Shown here: in pieces, positions 8,930-17,918 of the stretch
Layout: the number at the start of each line of letters is the position of its first letter
How positions within the stretch are numbered: position 1 is the stretch's first letter
From: Nitrosospira sp.
Lineage (GTDB): Bacteria; Pseudomonadota; Gammaproteobacteria; Burkholderiales; Nitrosomonadaceae
Length of the DNA: 64,000 nt
Assembly: GCA_013821425.1 (NCBI GenBank)
Contig: JACDGV010000010.1
Span: 31,064-95,063, forward strand
Direction of reading: 5' to 3'
Notes under the pieces: model-generated
Told to the model about the DNA's origin: nothing
Database searches by the model: none
What the model saw: the letters and a program-made list of their open reading frames with translations, nothing else
Position numbers and translations under genes: made by a program

Positions 8930-10111
8930 TCAGGTAGACGAAGGGTTACGGTTTGGCAACACCAAGCGGAAGGTTGAGCCGACGTTGATCGCCGACTCGA
9001 TCTCTAGTTCACCTCCCAGAAGTCGGGTCGCGTGGGACGCGATACATAGTCCAAGCCCTACTCCGGACTGGCCGTATGTCTCGCCACGCCTGAATGCGTC
9101 GAACAGATTCTTTAAGTTTTCCGGCGGGATGCCGGGCCCTTGATCGATAACGCTGAGTACCCAATAAGAATCCGCCATATTACTCGCCTTTATCGTTACC
9201 CTGCCCCGTGAGCTGTATTTTACCGCGTTTGCCAGCAGGTTCTGCAGCACCAGAGTCAGCAACGCTCCATCGCTCTCGGCGTGGGCCCCATCCGGCACAT
9301 CCACCTCGAACTCCAGTCCTTTGGATTGCGCTTCCTGCAATAACTGTTTGCTCACCTCCAGAATCAGTCGATGAAGATCCACGGGGTAAACATGTAGTTC
9401 AACACACTCCTGCCGCAGCAGTTCCGCCTGCAACAATCGGTCCATTCCCGTTGTTGTCTGCAGGATGGCCCGCTTGATCGATTGAATATCCTCCATGCTT
9501 TCCGCATATTCTGGAGCTTTGGCCAGCTTTGCGGCAAGAAGTTGCAAATGAAGCATCGCGTGATTGAGATGGTTCCGAAGATCGTGCGATAGGAAGGAGA
9601 GGTATTTGGCCTGCGCATCCGTACTGGCCTGGAGTCGCTGCTGCAGGTGTTCGGTGAATTCGACTACTCCATGCTGGAGCGCCGTGTCGACCGCCATATT
9701 CAGCGCCACCTGCCCCTGAACGTCCACTTTCCCGTCCAACGCTTGAGAAACCTGCTCGACAATTATCCTGCGAAGCAGTCGGTACTCGATAATTAATTCC
9801 TGCACATTGTAATTTTCATGGAAGCGCGTCGCCCCGTGACTCTTGCTGCCTTCGATAAGCGCATAAGTAGCGTGGGGCTTGTCGGAAGCCAATGCATCGG
9901 CGATTTCATCCAGAACAAGCGGCAGGGAGTTTCGCAGTTGTAGCAGTGTTAATTCGTCGGCCGCGGGTAGCGTATTGCGCACCGCAATTTCCCACTTCGG
10001 GATAATGCTGGCGGCGCGTGCTCTTACAGCCGCCGCGAGGCGCGGAAAAGCCTGGTGCGCCAGTAAATTAAGCGTCAGGTCTTCGGTAGACGTCAGGTCT
10101 TCGGTAGACAA
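8930..10111 (-). CDS. Sensor histidine kinase with RsbRD-like N-terminal domain
   Basis: Cytoplasmic histidine kinase of 393 aa. Residues ~20-160 are helical and resemble the RsbRD N-terminal sensor domain; no membrane segment is seen. The phosphoacceptor is His176 in L-S-H-D-L-R-N-H, followed by the ATPase domain with N box (N-L-L-A-N-A-V-K), G1 (D-Q-G-P-G-I-P) and G2 (G-x-G-L-G-L) motifs. The start is TTG at 10111 with AAGGAGAA upstream. The first residues repeat S-T-E-D-L-T twice owing to an 18-bp tandem duplication. No response regulator is adjacent, so it is an orphan here and its signal is unknown. Confidence 0.88.
   Translation of the reverse strand: MSTEDLTSTEDLTLNLLAHQAFPRLAAAVRARAASIIPKWEIAVRNTLPAADELTLLQLRNSLPLVLDEIADALASDKPHATYALIEGSKSHGATRFHENYNVQELIIEYRLLRRIIVEQVSQALDGKVDVQGQVALNMAVDTALQHGVVEFTEHLQQRLQASTDAQAKYLSFLSHDLRNHLNHAMLHLQLLAAKLAKAPEYAESMEDIQSIKRAILQTTTGMDRLLQAELLRQECVELHVYPVDLHRLILEVSKQLLQEAQSKGLEFEVDVPDGAHAESDGALLTLVLQNLLANAVKYSSRGRVTIKASNMADSYWVLSVIDQGPGIPPENLKNLFDAFRRGETYGQSGVGLGLCIASHATRLLGGELEIESAINVGSTFRLVLPNRNPSST
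10073..10108. repeat. In-frame 18-bp tandem duplication at the kinase N-terminus
   Basis: The 18-bp unit CGTCAGGTCTTCGGTAGA occurs twice in tandem (10073-10090, 10091-10108) with no mismatch. It lies inside the 5' end of the histidine-kinase gene and doubles six residues (S-T-E-D-L-T) without breaking the frame. Confidence 0.95.
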
Positions 10112-10405
10112 AAGGCGTTCTCCTTTAACGGGATGTGAAGTAATCTCGGCTTAGAAAAATCAGAACATAAACGTGGGGTACGTGGGACCACGTGGGTTAC
10201 TCGGGGTAGCCGGAGGATTGAGATGGCCCAATCAGTGAGGACGCCTCAAAAGAGATTTTTTGCAAAGAAACCCGAACCAGGGAATTGAATATGCGCAAAC
10301 CGTTATTATACGGGAGCTGCTGCTGAATGGGGAAGTTGAACACGTGGACGAGCGGCGCCACATCGATTTTGTGTTAGACTTCAGGTCTCAAGCGTGGGGG
10401 GAAAT
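10112..10405. other. Divergent intergenic region with three ACGTGGG repeats
   Basis: Nearly 300 bp between the histidine kinase and the M23 peptidase, which point away from each other, so it should hold both promoters. The heptamer ACGTGGG occurs at 10171, 10180 and 10190, roughly one helical turn apart, which could be an operator-like array. I see no convincing gene; a 62-codon frame here runs into the M23 gene and lacks support. Confidence 0.4.
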
Positions 10406-11722
10406 ATGCTGGGCCACAAATTCAGGGTTTTTAGCCACGAGCCGCTGACGTTGACGAAAAAAAAACTGCGCTGGCTGATTCTGTTATCGAGCATTCCGCT
10501 GTTCGGCATGGTGGCCGCTTTCGGTATAGCGCCCAACACGGCGCTGGAAGAGCTTCCGGTGGAACAGGTCATCCTCGGCCTCGATCTTCCGGAAATTCAT
10601 TCGGCGTCGCATGCAAACATGACCTTTTGGCGTCAGGAACGCATCCAGCGCGGCGACACGATTGCTACCCTCCTTTCCCGGCTCCATGTAAGCAACCAGG
10701 AGGCGGTCAAATTCCTGCGAGATACAAGGGATATCAAGGGTGTGCATCAACTGGCCGCCGGCAAAACCATCCATGTGCTGACTACGGCGGCTGGCCAACT
10801 GCTCCTGTTACGCTATTTTTCAGGCGGCAGTGAGCAACTGGTAATTGAAAAGAGTGGTGAAACCTTTAAAGTAAGCGATCAACCTCCCGCCCTGGAGACG
10901 CACGTTCAGATGAAATCGGGCATGATAAACAGCTCGCTGTTCGCTGCTATCGACAGCGCGGGCGTGCCCGACAGCGTTGCTACCCAGATCGTTGATATTC
11001 TTGCTACCGAAATTGATTTTCATCGGGATTTGCGCAAGGGTGACCGCTTTACGGTTGTGTACGATTCGCTTTACGGCAATGGGGAGCCTGCCCGGGCCGG
11101 ACGGGTTCTGGCGGTGGAATTCGTCAATCAGGGAACGCCCCATCGTGCGCTATATTTTCAGGCCGATAATGGGGAAAGCGGGTATTACACGCCTGACGGC
11201 AAAAATCTCCGAAAAGCCTTCCTGCGTTCGCCTCTGGAGTTTTCCCGCATCAGTTCCGGTTTTTCCAGCGCACGTTTCCACCCCGTCCTCAAGACATGGC
11301 GGGCTCATAAAGGCATCGATTACGCTGCGCCGACAGGTACTCGGGTGAAAGCGGCCGCTGATGGAACGGTGGCTTTTGCCGGATGGCAGGGCGGTTATGG
11401 TAACGTCGTCATTCTTGAGCACCGCGGGTCGTATTCTACCGTTTATGGTCACTTATCCGCGTTTGCCAAAGGCTTGCGCAAAGGCCAGCGCGTCAGCCAG
11501 GGAGACGTAATCGGGAATGTGGGTGCAACGGGAATGGCTACCGGTCCGCATCTGCATTATGAATTTCGCTTCAAAGGCGTTCAGCGTGATCCCTTGAAGG
11601 TGGCGATGCCTGCCGCCAATCCTGTTTTACCCAAACACATGCCTGCGTTCTACGAATACACAAAGTCGTCAATGGCTCGGCTGGATATGCTGCGTGGCAC
11701 GAGCCTCGCATTTCTGGACTAG
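10406..11722 (+). CDS. M23-family peptidoglycan endopeptidase (MepM-like)
   Basis: Periplasmic zinc endopeptidase that cleaves peptide cross-links in peptidoglycan. A signal anchor lies at residues ~20-40, a middle region (~85-290) resembles the OapA/Csd3-type substrate-occluding domains, and the LytM domain begins at H-K-G-I-D-Y-A-A-P and ends at H-L-H-Y-E-F. These hold the zinc ligands H-x3-D and H-x-H. I chose the ATG at 10406 because a G-rich GGGGGGAAAT precedes it; a GTG at 10394 is also in frame. Next to anmK, which recycles a peptidoglycan breakdown product. Confidence 0.92.
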   Translation: MLGHKFRVFSHEPLTLTKKKLRWLILLSSIPLFGMVAAFGIAPNTALEELPVEQVILGLDLPEIHSASHANMTFWRQERIQRGDTIATLLSRLHVSNQEAVKFLRDTRDIKGVHQLAAGKTIHVLTTAAGQLLLLRYFSGGSEQLVIEKSGETFKVSDQPPALETHVQMKSGMINSSLFAAIDSAGVPDSVATQIVDILATEIDFHRDLRKGDRFTVVYDSLYGNGEPARAGRVLAVEFVNQGTPHRALYFQADNGESGYYTPDGKNLRKAFLRSPLEFSRISSGFSSARFHPVLKTWRAHKGIDYAAPTGTRVKAAADGTVAFAGWQGGYGNVVILEHRGSYSTVYGHLSAFAKGLRKGQRVSQGDVIGNVGATGMATGPHLHYEFRFKGVQRDPLKVAMPAANPVLPKHMPAFYEYTKSSMARLDMLRGTSLAFLD

Positions 11723-11764
11723 CGCGAAATAGCGCCGGAAATCAAAGGGTGCGGAGCGAAAGAT

Positions 11765-12865
11765 TTGACAGCCGAATACTACATCGGTCTCATGTCCGGT
11801 ACCAGTCTGGACGGAATCGATGCGGTGCTGGCCGATTTTACTTCAGCCCCATCTCTCGTGCGGCATACCTTTTATGTAGCTTATGATGGGAACTTGCGCA
11901 CTCGGTTGCTCGATTTGCATCACTCCGGGCATGATGAACTGCACCGCGCTGCCATTCTTGGCAATGACCTTGCCCATCATTACGCGGAAGCCGTTAACGG
12001 TGTACTTCGAGGAAGCGGCGTAAAATCCGGAGACGTTGTAGCGGTCGGATGCCATGGCCAGACTGTCCGGCATTGTCCCCAGTCCGGGGCAGGATATACG
12101 ATTCAACTGTGCAATCCGGCGTTGCTCGTTGAGCTCACCGGCATTACCGTGGTTGCGGATTTCAGAAGCCGCGATATAGGGGCAGGCGGTCAGGGTGCTC
12201 CCCTGGTTCCGGCATTTCATCAAGTATTATTCGCAGACCCTCAAATCCACCGGGCTATTGTCAACATTGGCGGCATATCCAATCTCACCAGCCTGGCGCC
12301 GGGAGGAGAGGTCACCGGATTCGATTGCGGCCCCGGCAATATGATGATGGACGCCTGGTGCTTACGTCACACCGGAAATACCTACGACGAAAACGGCGCA
12401 TGGGCCGAATCCGGCAGGGTGCTACAGGCATTGCTGGAGAAACTTCTGGCGCTGCCGTTCTTTTCCCTTCCGCCGCCAAAAAGCGCCGGTAGGGAAACAT
12501 TCAATCTCGGCTGGCTGGAGAGTTGCCTATCTGGAGATGAAAAGCCTGCGGATGTGCAAGCAACGCTGCTGCAGTTGACCGTCCTCGGAATTGCCCGGTC
12601 GGTGCTGGTTTATTCCCCCAACGCGGCGGAAATTTTCCTATGTGGCGGAGGCGCGCGAAACGGGGCGCTGGTCTCGCGAATGCGAGCAGCTCTGCCGGGT
12701 AGGAAAGTGGACTTGACGGACAGTCTCGGCGTTGATGCTGACTGGCTGGAAGCACTTGCTTTTGCCTGGCTGGCGAAACAGGTCATCCAGGGTATTCCGG
12801 CCAATCTTCCCGCAGCAACCGGCGCAAGGGGCCCAAGACTGCTTGGGGCCATCTACCCTAAGTGA
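11765..12865 (+). CDS. anmK: Anhydro-N-acetylmuramic acid kinase
   Basis: Cytoplasmic kinase that phosphorylates 1,6-anhydro-MurNAc released during wall recycling. It starts with the family signature G-L-M-S-G-T-S-L-D-G-I-D (residues ~8-19), followed by G-C-H-G-Q-T-V-R-H and the G-F-D-C-G-P-G-N-M-M-M-D motif, and ends normally at 366 aa. The start is TTG at 11765. It follows the M23 peptidase by 42 bp and is probably co-transcribed, linking wall cleavage to recovery of the sugar; MltF at 60-62 kb makes the anhydro sugars it uses. Confidence 0.95.
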   Translation: MTAEYYIGLMSGTSLDGIDAVLADFTSAPSLVRHTFYVAYDGNLRTRLLDLHHSGHDELHRAAILGNDLAHHYAEAVNGVLRGSGVKSGDVVAVGCHGQTVRHCPQSGAGYTIQLCNPALLVELTGITVVADFRSRDIGAGGQGAPLVPAFHQVLFADPQIHRAIVNIGGISNLTSLAPGGEVTGFDCGPGNMMMDAWCLRHTGNTYDENGAWAESGRVLQALLEKLLALPFFSLPPPKSAGRETFNLGWLESCLSGDEKPADVQATLLQLTVLGIARSVLVYSPNAAEIFLCGGGARNGALVSRMRAALPGRKVDLTDSLGVDADWLEALAFAWLAKQVIQGIPANLPAATGARGPRLLGAIYPK

Positions 12866-12932
12866 TTTCCTATTTCCCATATTTCGCTACTTGCCACCAG
12901 TCACCAGCAGGAGTAGTTTGGCGGGGAAATTG

Positions 12933-13301
12933 TTAAACCGAAAAAGATGAGCCACAACCGCATGTGCTGGACGCCCCGGGGTTCTTGATGACAAATTGAG
13001 CCCCTTCGGCATTTTCCTGATAGTCGATTTCCGCTCCTGCCAGATATTGAAAACTCATCGCATCGATCAGTAGCTTGACGCCGCTCTTCTCCATTACCAT
13101 GTCATCTTCGTTTATCAGTTCGTCAAAGGTAAAGCCGTACTTGAAACCGGAGCATCCCCCACCCGCTACGAATACTCTCAGCTTGAGATCATCATTTCCT
13201 TCTTCCTCGATCAGCTGTCTCACTTTGCTCGCCGCGTTATCGGTGAAGATTAAAGGAACCTGCGTTTCGGTGACCAACTCATGCTCGGTTGGGGCGTTCA
13301 T
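12933..13301 (-). CDS. erpA: Iron-sulfur cluster insertion protein ErpA
   Basis: A-type Fe-S carrier that passes clusters to target enzymes. 122 aa; the three cluster-binding cysteines are visible in [11 protein letters not shown] and in the C-terminal C-G-C-G-S-S-F. The N-terminal extension before P-L-I-F-T-D-N-A-A is usual for betaproteobacterial ErpA. A TATAAT hexamer upstream suggests it has its own promoter. Convergent with anmK. Confidence 0.95.
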   Translation of the reverse strand: MNAPTEHELVTETQVPLIFTDNAASKVRQLIEEEGNDDLKLRVFVAGGGCSGFKYGFTFDELINEDDMVMEKSGVKLLIDAMSFQYLAGAEIDYQENAEGAQFVIKNPGASSTCGCGSSFSV

Positions 13302-13345
13302 ATTGAATCTCCCGGTAGATAAATAGAAACATTATTCCACCTGCT

Positions 13346-13351
13346 ATTATA
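13346..13351 (-). promoter_or_regulatory. Candidate -10 element for erpA
   Basis: Read on the minus strand this is a perfect TATAAT, about 45 bp before the erpA ATG and just after the bactofilin stop. I see no good -35 hexamer at the usual distance, so the promoter is only a candidate. Confidence 0.4.
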
Positions 13352-13356
13352 CATCG

Positions 13357-13770
13357 TCAGTCAGCCTGGGCGGCAGGCACCAATGGCACAACATTGCTGT
13401 CGGGCTGCGCATTATCCACATGGTGAAGCATACCGTCAACCGCTGCGCCAAGTTGTATTTCCATTGTCTTGTAATGTACATCGCCAGAGACCCGTGCTTT
13501 GGGTTGCAGTTCCATATACTCAGTCGTATGTATCGCTCCTGCCACCGTGCCATTGATGATCGCATGGGAGACCTGTATTTTCCCCTCGATGACCGCCTGA
13601 TCGCTAAGCACCAGGGTGCTGGGCTTGTCGCCGAGCGCGGTAATGTTTCCCGTGACATGGCCATCTACGCGCAACCCCCCGCTGAAGTTTATGTTGCCGT
13701 CTATATGGGTCCCCGAACCGATAAGTGAGTCAATCTGGTTTTGGGGTTTTCCCGTTTTTTTCCCGAACAT
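13357..13770 (-). CDS. Bactofilin (polymer-forming cytoskeletal protein)
   Basis: 137-aa protein with the right-handed beta-helix pattern of bactofilins: regularly spaced glycine/valine turns such as I-D-G-N-I, V-D-G-H-V-T-G-N-I, V-I-E-G-K-I and V-S-G-D-V-H. Disordered tails flank the core (about residues 16-115). Bactofilins self-assemble into membrane-associated filaments and often recruit wall enzymes. It follows DUF6776 by 10 bp and sits close to the wall genes anmK and the M23 peptidase. Confidence 0.9.
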   Translation of the reverse strand: MFGKKTGKPQNQIDSLIGSGTHIDGNINFSGGLRVDGHVTGNITALGDKPSTLVLSDQAVIEGKIQVSHAIINGTVAGAIHTTEYMELQPKARVSGDVHYKTMEIQLGAAVDGMLHHVDNAQPDSNVVPLVPAAQAD

Positions 13771-13780
13771 TTTCTCTCCT

Positions 13781-14527
13781 TCACAAAGTCAGGTTTACGG
13801 TCTGCATTAGCCTTGCCTGCGTTATACCTTTTTCAAACACTTTCACTTGCATGCTGTCGACGATGGCTTCTGGCGGGAGCCGGAAAGTGTTTTCTATGCG
13901 CTGATAAAATCGGAAGCTGACATCAAACGTCTGAGACGTACTGTCGCTGGCTAAGGGTACCACCATTTTTTCCCCATTTTGCTGGAAGTGGACGGCAAGT
14001 TCAAGGCTACCCTGAAAATCCTTTCCGCGCTGTCCGACCTGCACGAGCAAAAGGCTATACCGGTATTCTCCGGGCAGCTTGCTGCGTTCGAGCTTTAGCC
14101 GGCCAATGGAAACACGTTGGTCGGTTTTCCCGGGTGCTGTTCCGAGGCTTTGGAAAAATGCCAGATCTTCCTTGAGGCGGGTATTTTCATCTTCCAGAAT
14201 TTTAACCTGCCTGGTGATATCTTCGCGTGCAACGATATCCATTTGTAACTGACGGTCAAAACCGGCCACTTGCATACGCAGCTCGTCATTATCCTGTTGC
14301 AGGCGTGTGTTCAGCTGGGACAGGCGATTCAGTTCTGCGCTTCCTTCCTCATTTTTGTCAAATCCCGCAAACTTGCGCCCGGCATCGTACATACCCCAGG
14401 ACAGACCCAGCGCCAGCAAGGCAAGCAAGGCGATTACCAGCCAGCGCACGTATGTCGGCGTTTGCGGACGCACGGCTACTCGTGGGGCTGATATGCCGTA
14501 TTTCCTTTTAAGCGATTTGATCATCAT
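13781..14527 (-). CDS. DUF6776-type membrane protein
   Basis: 248 aa. A single membrane helix at about residues 27-47 is followed by a long coiled-coil stretch (about 60-120, N-R-L-S-Q-L-N-T-R-L-Q) and a beta-rich C-terminal domain. This is the architecture of the DUF6776 family that sits between argC and bactofilin in betaproteobacteria. No enzymatic motif is seen; a structural or scaffolding role with bactofilin is a guess. The first two codons are both ATG, so the start may be three bases later. Confidence 0.8.
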   Translation of the reverse strand: MMIKSLKRKYGISAPRVAVRPQTPTYVRWLVIALLALLALGLSWGMYDAGRKFAGFDKNEEGSAELNRLSQLNTRLQQDNDELRMQVAGFDRQLQMDIVAREDITRQVKILEDENTRLKEDLAFFQSLGTAPGKTDQRVSIGRLKLERSKLPGEYRYSLLLVQVGQRGKDFQGSLELAVHFQQNGEKMVVPLASDSTSQTFDVSFRFYQRIENTFRLPPEAIVDSMQVKVFEKGITQARLMQTVNLTL

Positions 14528-14701
14528 CCAGGAGCGCTGAAGGGTTTTCCCGTGGAGCTTCCCGCCGCAAACGGTCCTGAGAGGGCTAGGCGGACAAGCA
14601 GACGGGTTCCGCGCACCACCGCTGCAGTTGACTTGATCTGGCCTTGCAAAACGCCCGGTGCGAGCCCCGCTGGTAAAATCCGGGACTCCTTCAAAGGTTT
14701 G

Positions 14702-15730
14702 CTACGGCAGCAAAGGAGCATGGCTGTTCGCGAGGGTTTCCGGCAAGCCAAACATAAGATTCATGTTCTGTACCGCTTGTCCCGCCGCACCTTTAACCAG
14801 GTTATCTGTTACCGACAGTATCACGGCTGTGTCACCCCCCTGTGGGCGGTGGACAGCGATGCGGCAGAGATTTGAACCTCGCACTGAGCGTGTTTCCGGA
14901 TGGGCGCCGGGAGGAAGTACGTCCACAAACGGTTCGTTCGCGTATCGTTTTTCATAGAGAGCCTGTAAGTCGACATCCGCGACGAGCCTCGCATAGAGCG
15001 TGGCGTGTATACCGCGGATCATCGGTGTAAGGTGAGGCACGAATGTTAATCCCACCGGACGTGCCGCTACCTGAGACAGACCTTGGCTAATTTCGGGCAG
15101 ATGGCGATGGCCGGGAACACCGTAGGCTTTGAAATTATCGGCAGTTTCTGCAAACAATGAATGTACGGCTGCGTTTCGTCCAGCGCCCGACACTCCGGAT
15201 TTTGCGTCTGCGATGAGGTGGTCCAGGTCTGCAGCGCCTGTTTCAATCAGCGGCAGAAAACCCAATTGCACCGCGGTGGGATAACAGCCTGGATTAGCTA
15301 TGAGCCGGGCACTCCGGATCTGGTCGCGATTGATTTCCGGCAGGCCATAAACCGCCTCTGACACCAGGTCTGGACACGCGTGCGGCATGCCGTACCATTT
15401 TTCCCATATCGCAATATCCTTGATACGAAAATCGGCAGCCAGATCGATAACGCGCACCCCCGCGTTGAGCAATGATCGGGCCTGTTGCATGGCTATGCCG
15501 TTAGGCGTGGCAAAGAATACCAGGTCACACTTGTCAAGGCGTGCTTCCGCGGGATCACAGAATTTAAGCGATACGTGTCCGCGTAAGCTGGGGAATAATT
15601 CTGCTACACCCATGCCTGCTTCCTTGCGCGAAGTAATCGCCTGTATGTTCACCTCCGGGTGCTGTGACAAAAGGCGCAACAACTCTACACCGGTGTAGCC
15701 CGTTCCTCCCACAATACCAATATTCAGCAT
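14702..15730 (-). CDS. argC: N-acetyl-gamma-glutamyl-phosphate reductase
   Basis: NADPH-dependent reductase, third step of arginine synthesis. Starts [18 protein letters not shown] (nucleotide-binding loop) and contains the active-site N-P-G-C-Y-P-T (Cys). The ATG at 15730 has a G-rich site (GGGGGG) just upstream; the frame stays open to 15913, but that extension crosses the rpsI terminator and is not coding. About 342 aa, as expected. Confidence 0.95.
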   Translation of the reverse strand: MLNIGIVGGTGYTGVELLRLLSQHPEVNIQAITSRKEAGMGVAELFPSLRGHVSLKFCDPAEARLDKCDLVFFATPNGIAMQQARSLLNAGVRVIDLAADFRIKDIAIWEKWYGMPHACPDLVSEAVYGLPEINRDQIRSARLIANPGCYPTAVQLGFLPLIETGAADLDHLIADAKSGVSGAGRNAAVHSLFAETADNFKAYGVPGHRHLPEISQGLSQVAARPVGLTFVPHLTPMIRGIHATLYARLVADVDLQALYEKRYANEPFVDVLPPGAHPETRSVRGSNLCRIAVHRPQGGDTAVILSVTDNLVKGAAGQAVQNMNLMFGLPETLANSHAPLLP

Positions 15731-15766
15731 GGACCCCCCCATCGTGTTTCCAGGACAATTATAAAG

Positions 15767-15799
15767 CAAATAAAAAAGCCGCCACAGACGGGCGGCTTT
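15767..15799 (-). terminator. Rho-independent terminator after rplM-rpsI
   Basis: On the minus strand a perfect 9-bp stem (AAAGCCGCC pairing with GGCGGCTTT, loop of seven) is followed directly by a T-rich run TTTTTTATTT. It lies 20 bp past the rpsI stop, so it ends the ribosomal-protein transcript before argC. Confidence 0.9.
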
Positions 15800-15818
15800 A
15801 GTGTGAACCGTAAAAAAC

Positions 15819-16211
15819 TTATCGCTTAGAAAATTGCTTGCGTCGACGCGCCTTCCGCAAGCCAACCTTCTTTCTTTCCACCTCGCGGGCATCGCGGGTA
15901 ACAAGCCCGGCATTGCTCAATATGGGTTTGAGGGTCGCGTCAAAATCGATTAATGCGCGAGTGATGCCGTGGCGCACTGCGCCAGCCTGTCCCGACTCAC
16001 CCCCGCCGTGGATATTTACCATGATGTCGAAACTGGTGAGATTGCCAGTCAACTCAAGCGGCTGCCGGACCACCATGCGACCGGTTTCGCGGGAGAAAAA
16101 TTCATCAACTGGTTTGTCGTTAACAGTGATCAAACCCCTGCCAGGCTTGAGGAAAACACGAGCCACGGCGCTCTTCCGACGACCAGTACCATAATTATAG
16201 GTTGTACTCAT
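15819..16211 (-). CDS. rpsI: 30S ribosomal protein S9
   Basis: 130 aa, starting [18 protein letters not shown] and ending in the basic tail [12 protein letters not shown], whose last residues reach the P-site tRNA. The ATG at 16211 is preferred to the one three codons upstream because homologues begin there. It lies 5 bp after rplM, the universal pair. Confidence 0.97.
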   Translation of the reverse strand: MSTTYNYGTGRRKSAVARVFLKPGRGLITVNDKPVDEFFSRETGRMVVRQPLELTGNLTSFDIMVNIHGGGESGQAGAVRHGITRALIDFDATLKPILSNAGLVTRDAREVERKKVGLRKARRRKQFSKR

Positions 16212-16216
16212 GATTA

Positions 16217-16651
16217 TCAAGCCCTGACTTCGAGTTGTCGCGGTTGTTGCGCCGCGTGCGGATGAGACGCCCCAGCATAGACTTTGAGTTTTTTCAACAT
16301 TGCATACCCCAGCGGACCTTTTGGCAGCATGCCCCTGACCGCTTTTTCCAACGGACGCCCCGGAAAACGCGCATGCATTTTCGCGAAGCTGGTCTCGTAA
16401 ATGCCACCCGGATAACCGCTGTGACGGTAATAGATCTTGTTCTCCGCCTTATTTCCCGTAACCCGCAGCTTGTCGACGTTGACGACAACGATGAAATCGC
16501 CGGTATCGACATGGGGCGTGAATATAGGCTTGTGTTTGCCCCGAAGACGATGCGCAATCTCCGCCGCGAGACGCCCCAACACCTTGTCGGCCGCATCGAT
16601 CACGAACCAGTCGCGGCTCACTTCATGTGGTTTGGCTGAAAAGGTTTTCAC
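16217..16651 (-). CDS. rplM: 50S ribosomal protein L13
   Basis: Large-subunit assembly protein; contains [16 protein letters not shown] and the G-M-L-P-K-G-P-L-G motif. I chose the GTG at 16651 (K-T-F-S-A-K-P-H-E follows, as in homologues). A sigma-70 promoter at 16686-16714 would place the transcript start near 16680, which rules out the longer frame opening at 16714; an ATG at 16660 is the only other option. Confidence 0.95.
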   Translation of the reverse strand: MKTFSAKPHEVSRDWFVIDAADKVLGRLAAEIAHRLRGKHKPIFTPHVDTGDFIVVVNVDKLRVTGNKAENKIYYRHSGYPGGIYETSFAKMHARFPGRPLEKAVRGMLPKGPLGYAMLKKLKVYAGASHPHAAQQPRQLEVRA

Positions 16652-16685
16652 GAAGGCCATCCCTGCTGTTTCAGTAAAGCCCTGC

Positions 16686-16714
16686 ACTTTATACCCGAAC
16701 CGGTCCAATGTCAA
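16686..16714 (-). promoter_or_regulatory. Sigma-70 promoter of rplM-rpsI
   Basis: On the minus strand a perfect -35 TTGACA (16709-16714) is followed after 17 bp by TAAAGT (16686-16691), with an overlapping TATAAA at a 15-bp spacing. The predicted start lies about 30 bases before the rplM GTG codon. Confidence 0.75.
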
Positions 16715-17045
16715 ATTTCGCGCCCATTCGGGCTTCCCCGACCACCTATTATCCCCAATAAAAGGGCGCTCCTCTCATTTTCCGGATAAGTCTTTTTGAA
16801 TGGCATCTGCCGCGACCGGGGGTGATGCCCGACTCCCACATAATATATAAAGGCGCAGGTTCGTGCAGATGGGCGAGCCGAGTCGAGTTGTGATCTGTGT
16901 TTATGGCACAAAAGGCATCTTATCTTTATCCAATAGCCCTGAGAAAACAGGTATTATAAACGCCGCAAAAAAAGCTAGCTGGAGTTCAGCGAGTGCTATT
17001 AACGCGAAATAAAATAAAAATCTTATTGTCAAGAGGAGAGAGTTG
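16715..17045. other. Divergent intergenic region upstream of rplM and prk
   Basis: About 330 bp between the rplM promoter and the prk start. It has A+T-rich stretches (16940-17030) expected to hold the prk promoter and perhaps a CbbR-type site, but I cannot pin down a consensus. A 66-codon minus-strand frame here has no ribosome binding site or recognisable content and I do not call it. Confidence 0.5.
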
Positions 17046-17918
17046 ATGTCACAAAAATACCCTGTCATCGCCGTTACCGGGTCGTCCGGCGCTGGTACGT
17101 CGACGGTCAAAAACAGTTTCGAGCATATATTTCGCCGCGAAAAACTGACCGCCGCGGTGATAGAGGGCGACAGCTTCCATCGTTACGATCGCGAGGCAAT
17201 GAAAGCCGCGGTAGTCGAATCGGAAAAGGATGGCGGCCACCCCATCAGTCACTTCGGCCCCGAGGCAAACGAGTTCGAAAAACTGGAAGCGTTGTTCAAG
17301 GAATATGGAGAAAGCGGCAGCGGCGAGAGCCGGCTTTACCTTCACAATGACGAGGAAGCCGCCCCCTACAACCAGAAGGCAGGCACTTTTACTCCTTGGG
17401 GACCGATAAAGCCCGGTTCAGATTTGCTCTTTTACGAAGGTTTGCATGGCGGCGTGAAAAGCGCTACCGCCGATGTGGCGACCTACGTGGATTTGCTGGT
17501 GGGCGTAGTGCCCATCGTCAATCTGGAATGGATACAAAAAATTCATCGGGACATGAACGCGCGCGGCTATTCGGCAGAGGCTGTTACCCACACCATCCTT
17601 CGCCGCATGCACGATTACGTGCATTACATCACCCCGCAATTTTCGCGCACGCATATCAACTTTCAGCGGGTACCGACGGTAGATACGTCCAATCCTTTTA
17701 TTGCGCGTGACATTCCCACCCTGGATGAAAGTTTCGTGGTGATCCGCTTCCGCGACCCCCGGAAAGTGGATTTTCCCTATCTGCTTTCCATGATTCATAA
17801 CTCGTTCATGTCTCGTCCGAATACGATAGTCGTGCCAGGCGGAAAGATGGGATTGGCTATAGAGCTTATATTGACGCCGCTTATTCTTAATCTGGTGAGG
17901 GTAAGCCGTAACAAATAG
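17046..17918 (+). CDS. prk: Phosphoribulokinase
   Basis: Phosphorylates ribulose 5-phosphate to ribulose 1,5-bisphosphate, the CO2 acceptor of the Calvin cycle. The P-loop is G-S-S-G-A-G-T-S-T (about residues 12-20); E-G-D-S-F-H-R-Y and Y-E-G-L-H-G-G follow. At 290 aa, lacking the N-terminal regulatory cysteine insert, it belongs to the bacterial class I type. The ATG at 17046 has AAGAGGAGAGAG upstream. No RuBisCO gene is in the window, so it is separated from the rest of the cycle except a CbbY-like phosphatase at 55 kb. Confidence 0.94.
   Translation: MSQKYPVIAVTGSSGAGTSTVKNSFEHIFRREKLTAAVIEGDSFHRYDREAMKAAVVESEKDGGHPISHFGPEANEFEKLEALFKEYGESGSGESRLYLHNDEEAAPYNQKAGTFTPWGPIKPGSDLLFYEGLHGGVKSATADVATYVDLLVGVVPIVNLEWIQKIHRDMNARGYSAEAVTHTILRRMHDYVHYITPQFSRTHINFQRVPTVDTSNPFIARDIPTLDESFVVIRFRDPRKVDFPYLLSMIHNSFMSRPNTIVVPGGKMGLAIELILTPLILNLVRVSRNK

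Noticed and set aside
15731..15913. Upstream extension of argC
   Set aside because: It would cross the rpsI terminator and rpsI itself; the G-rich site before 15730 marks the start.
16711..16911. 66-codon minus-strand frame upstream of rplM
   Set aside because: It overlaps the rplM promoter and has no ribosome binding site.
16901..17110. 69-codon hydrophobic minus-strand frame opposite the prk start
   Set aside because: It is antisense to conserved prk codons and has no homologue I recognise.
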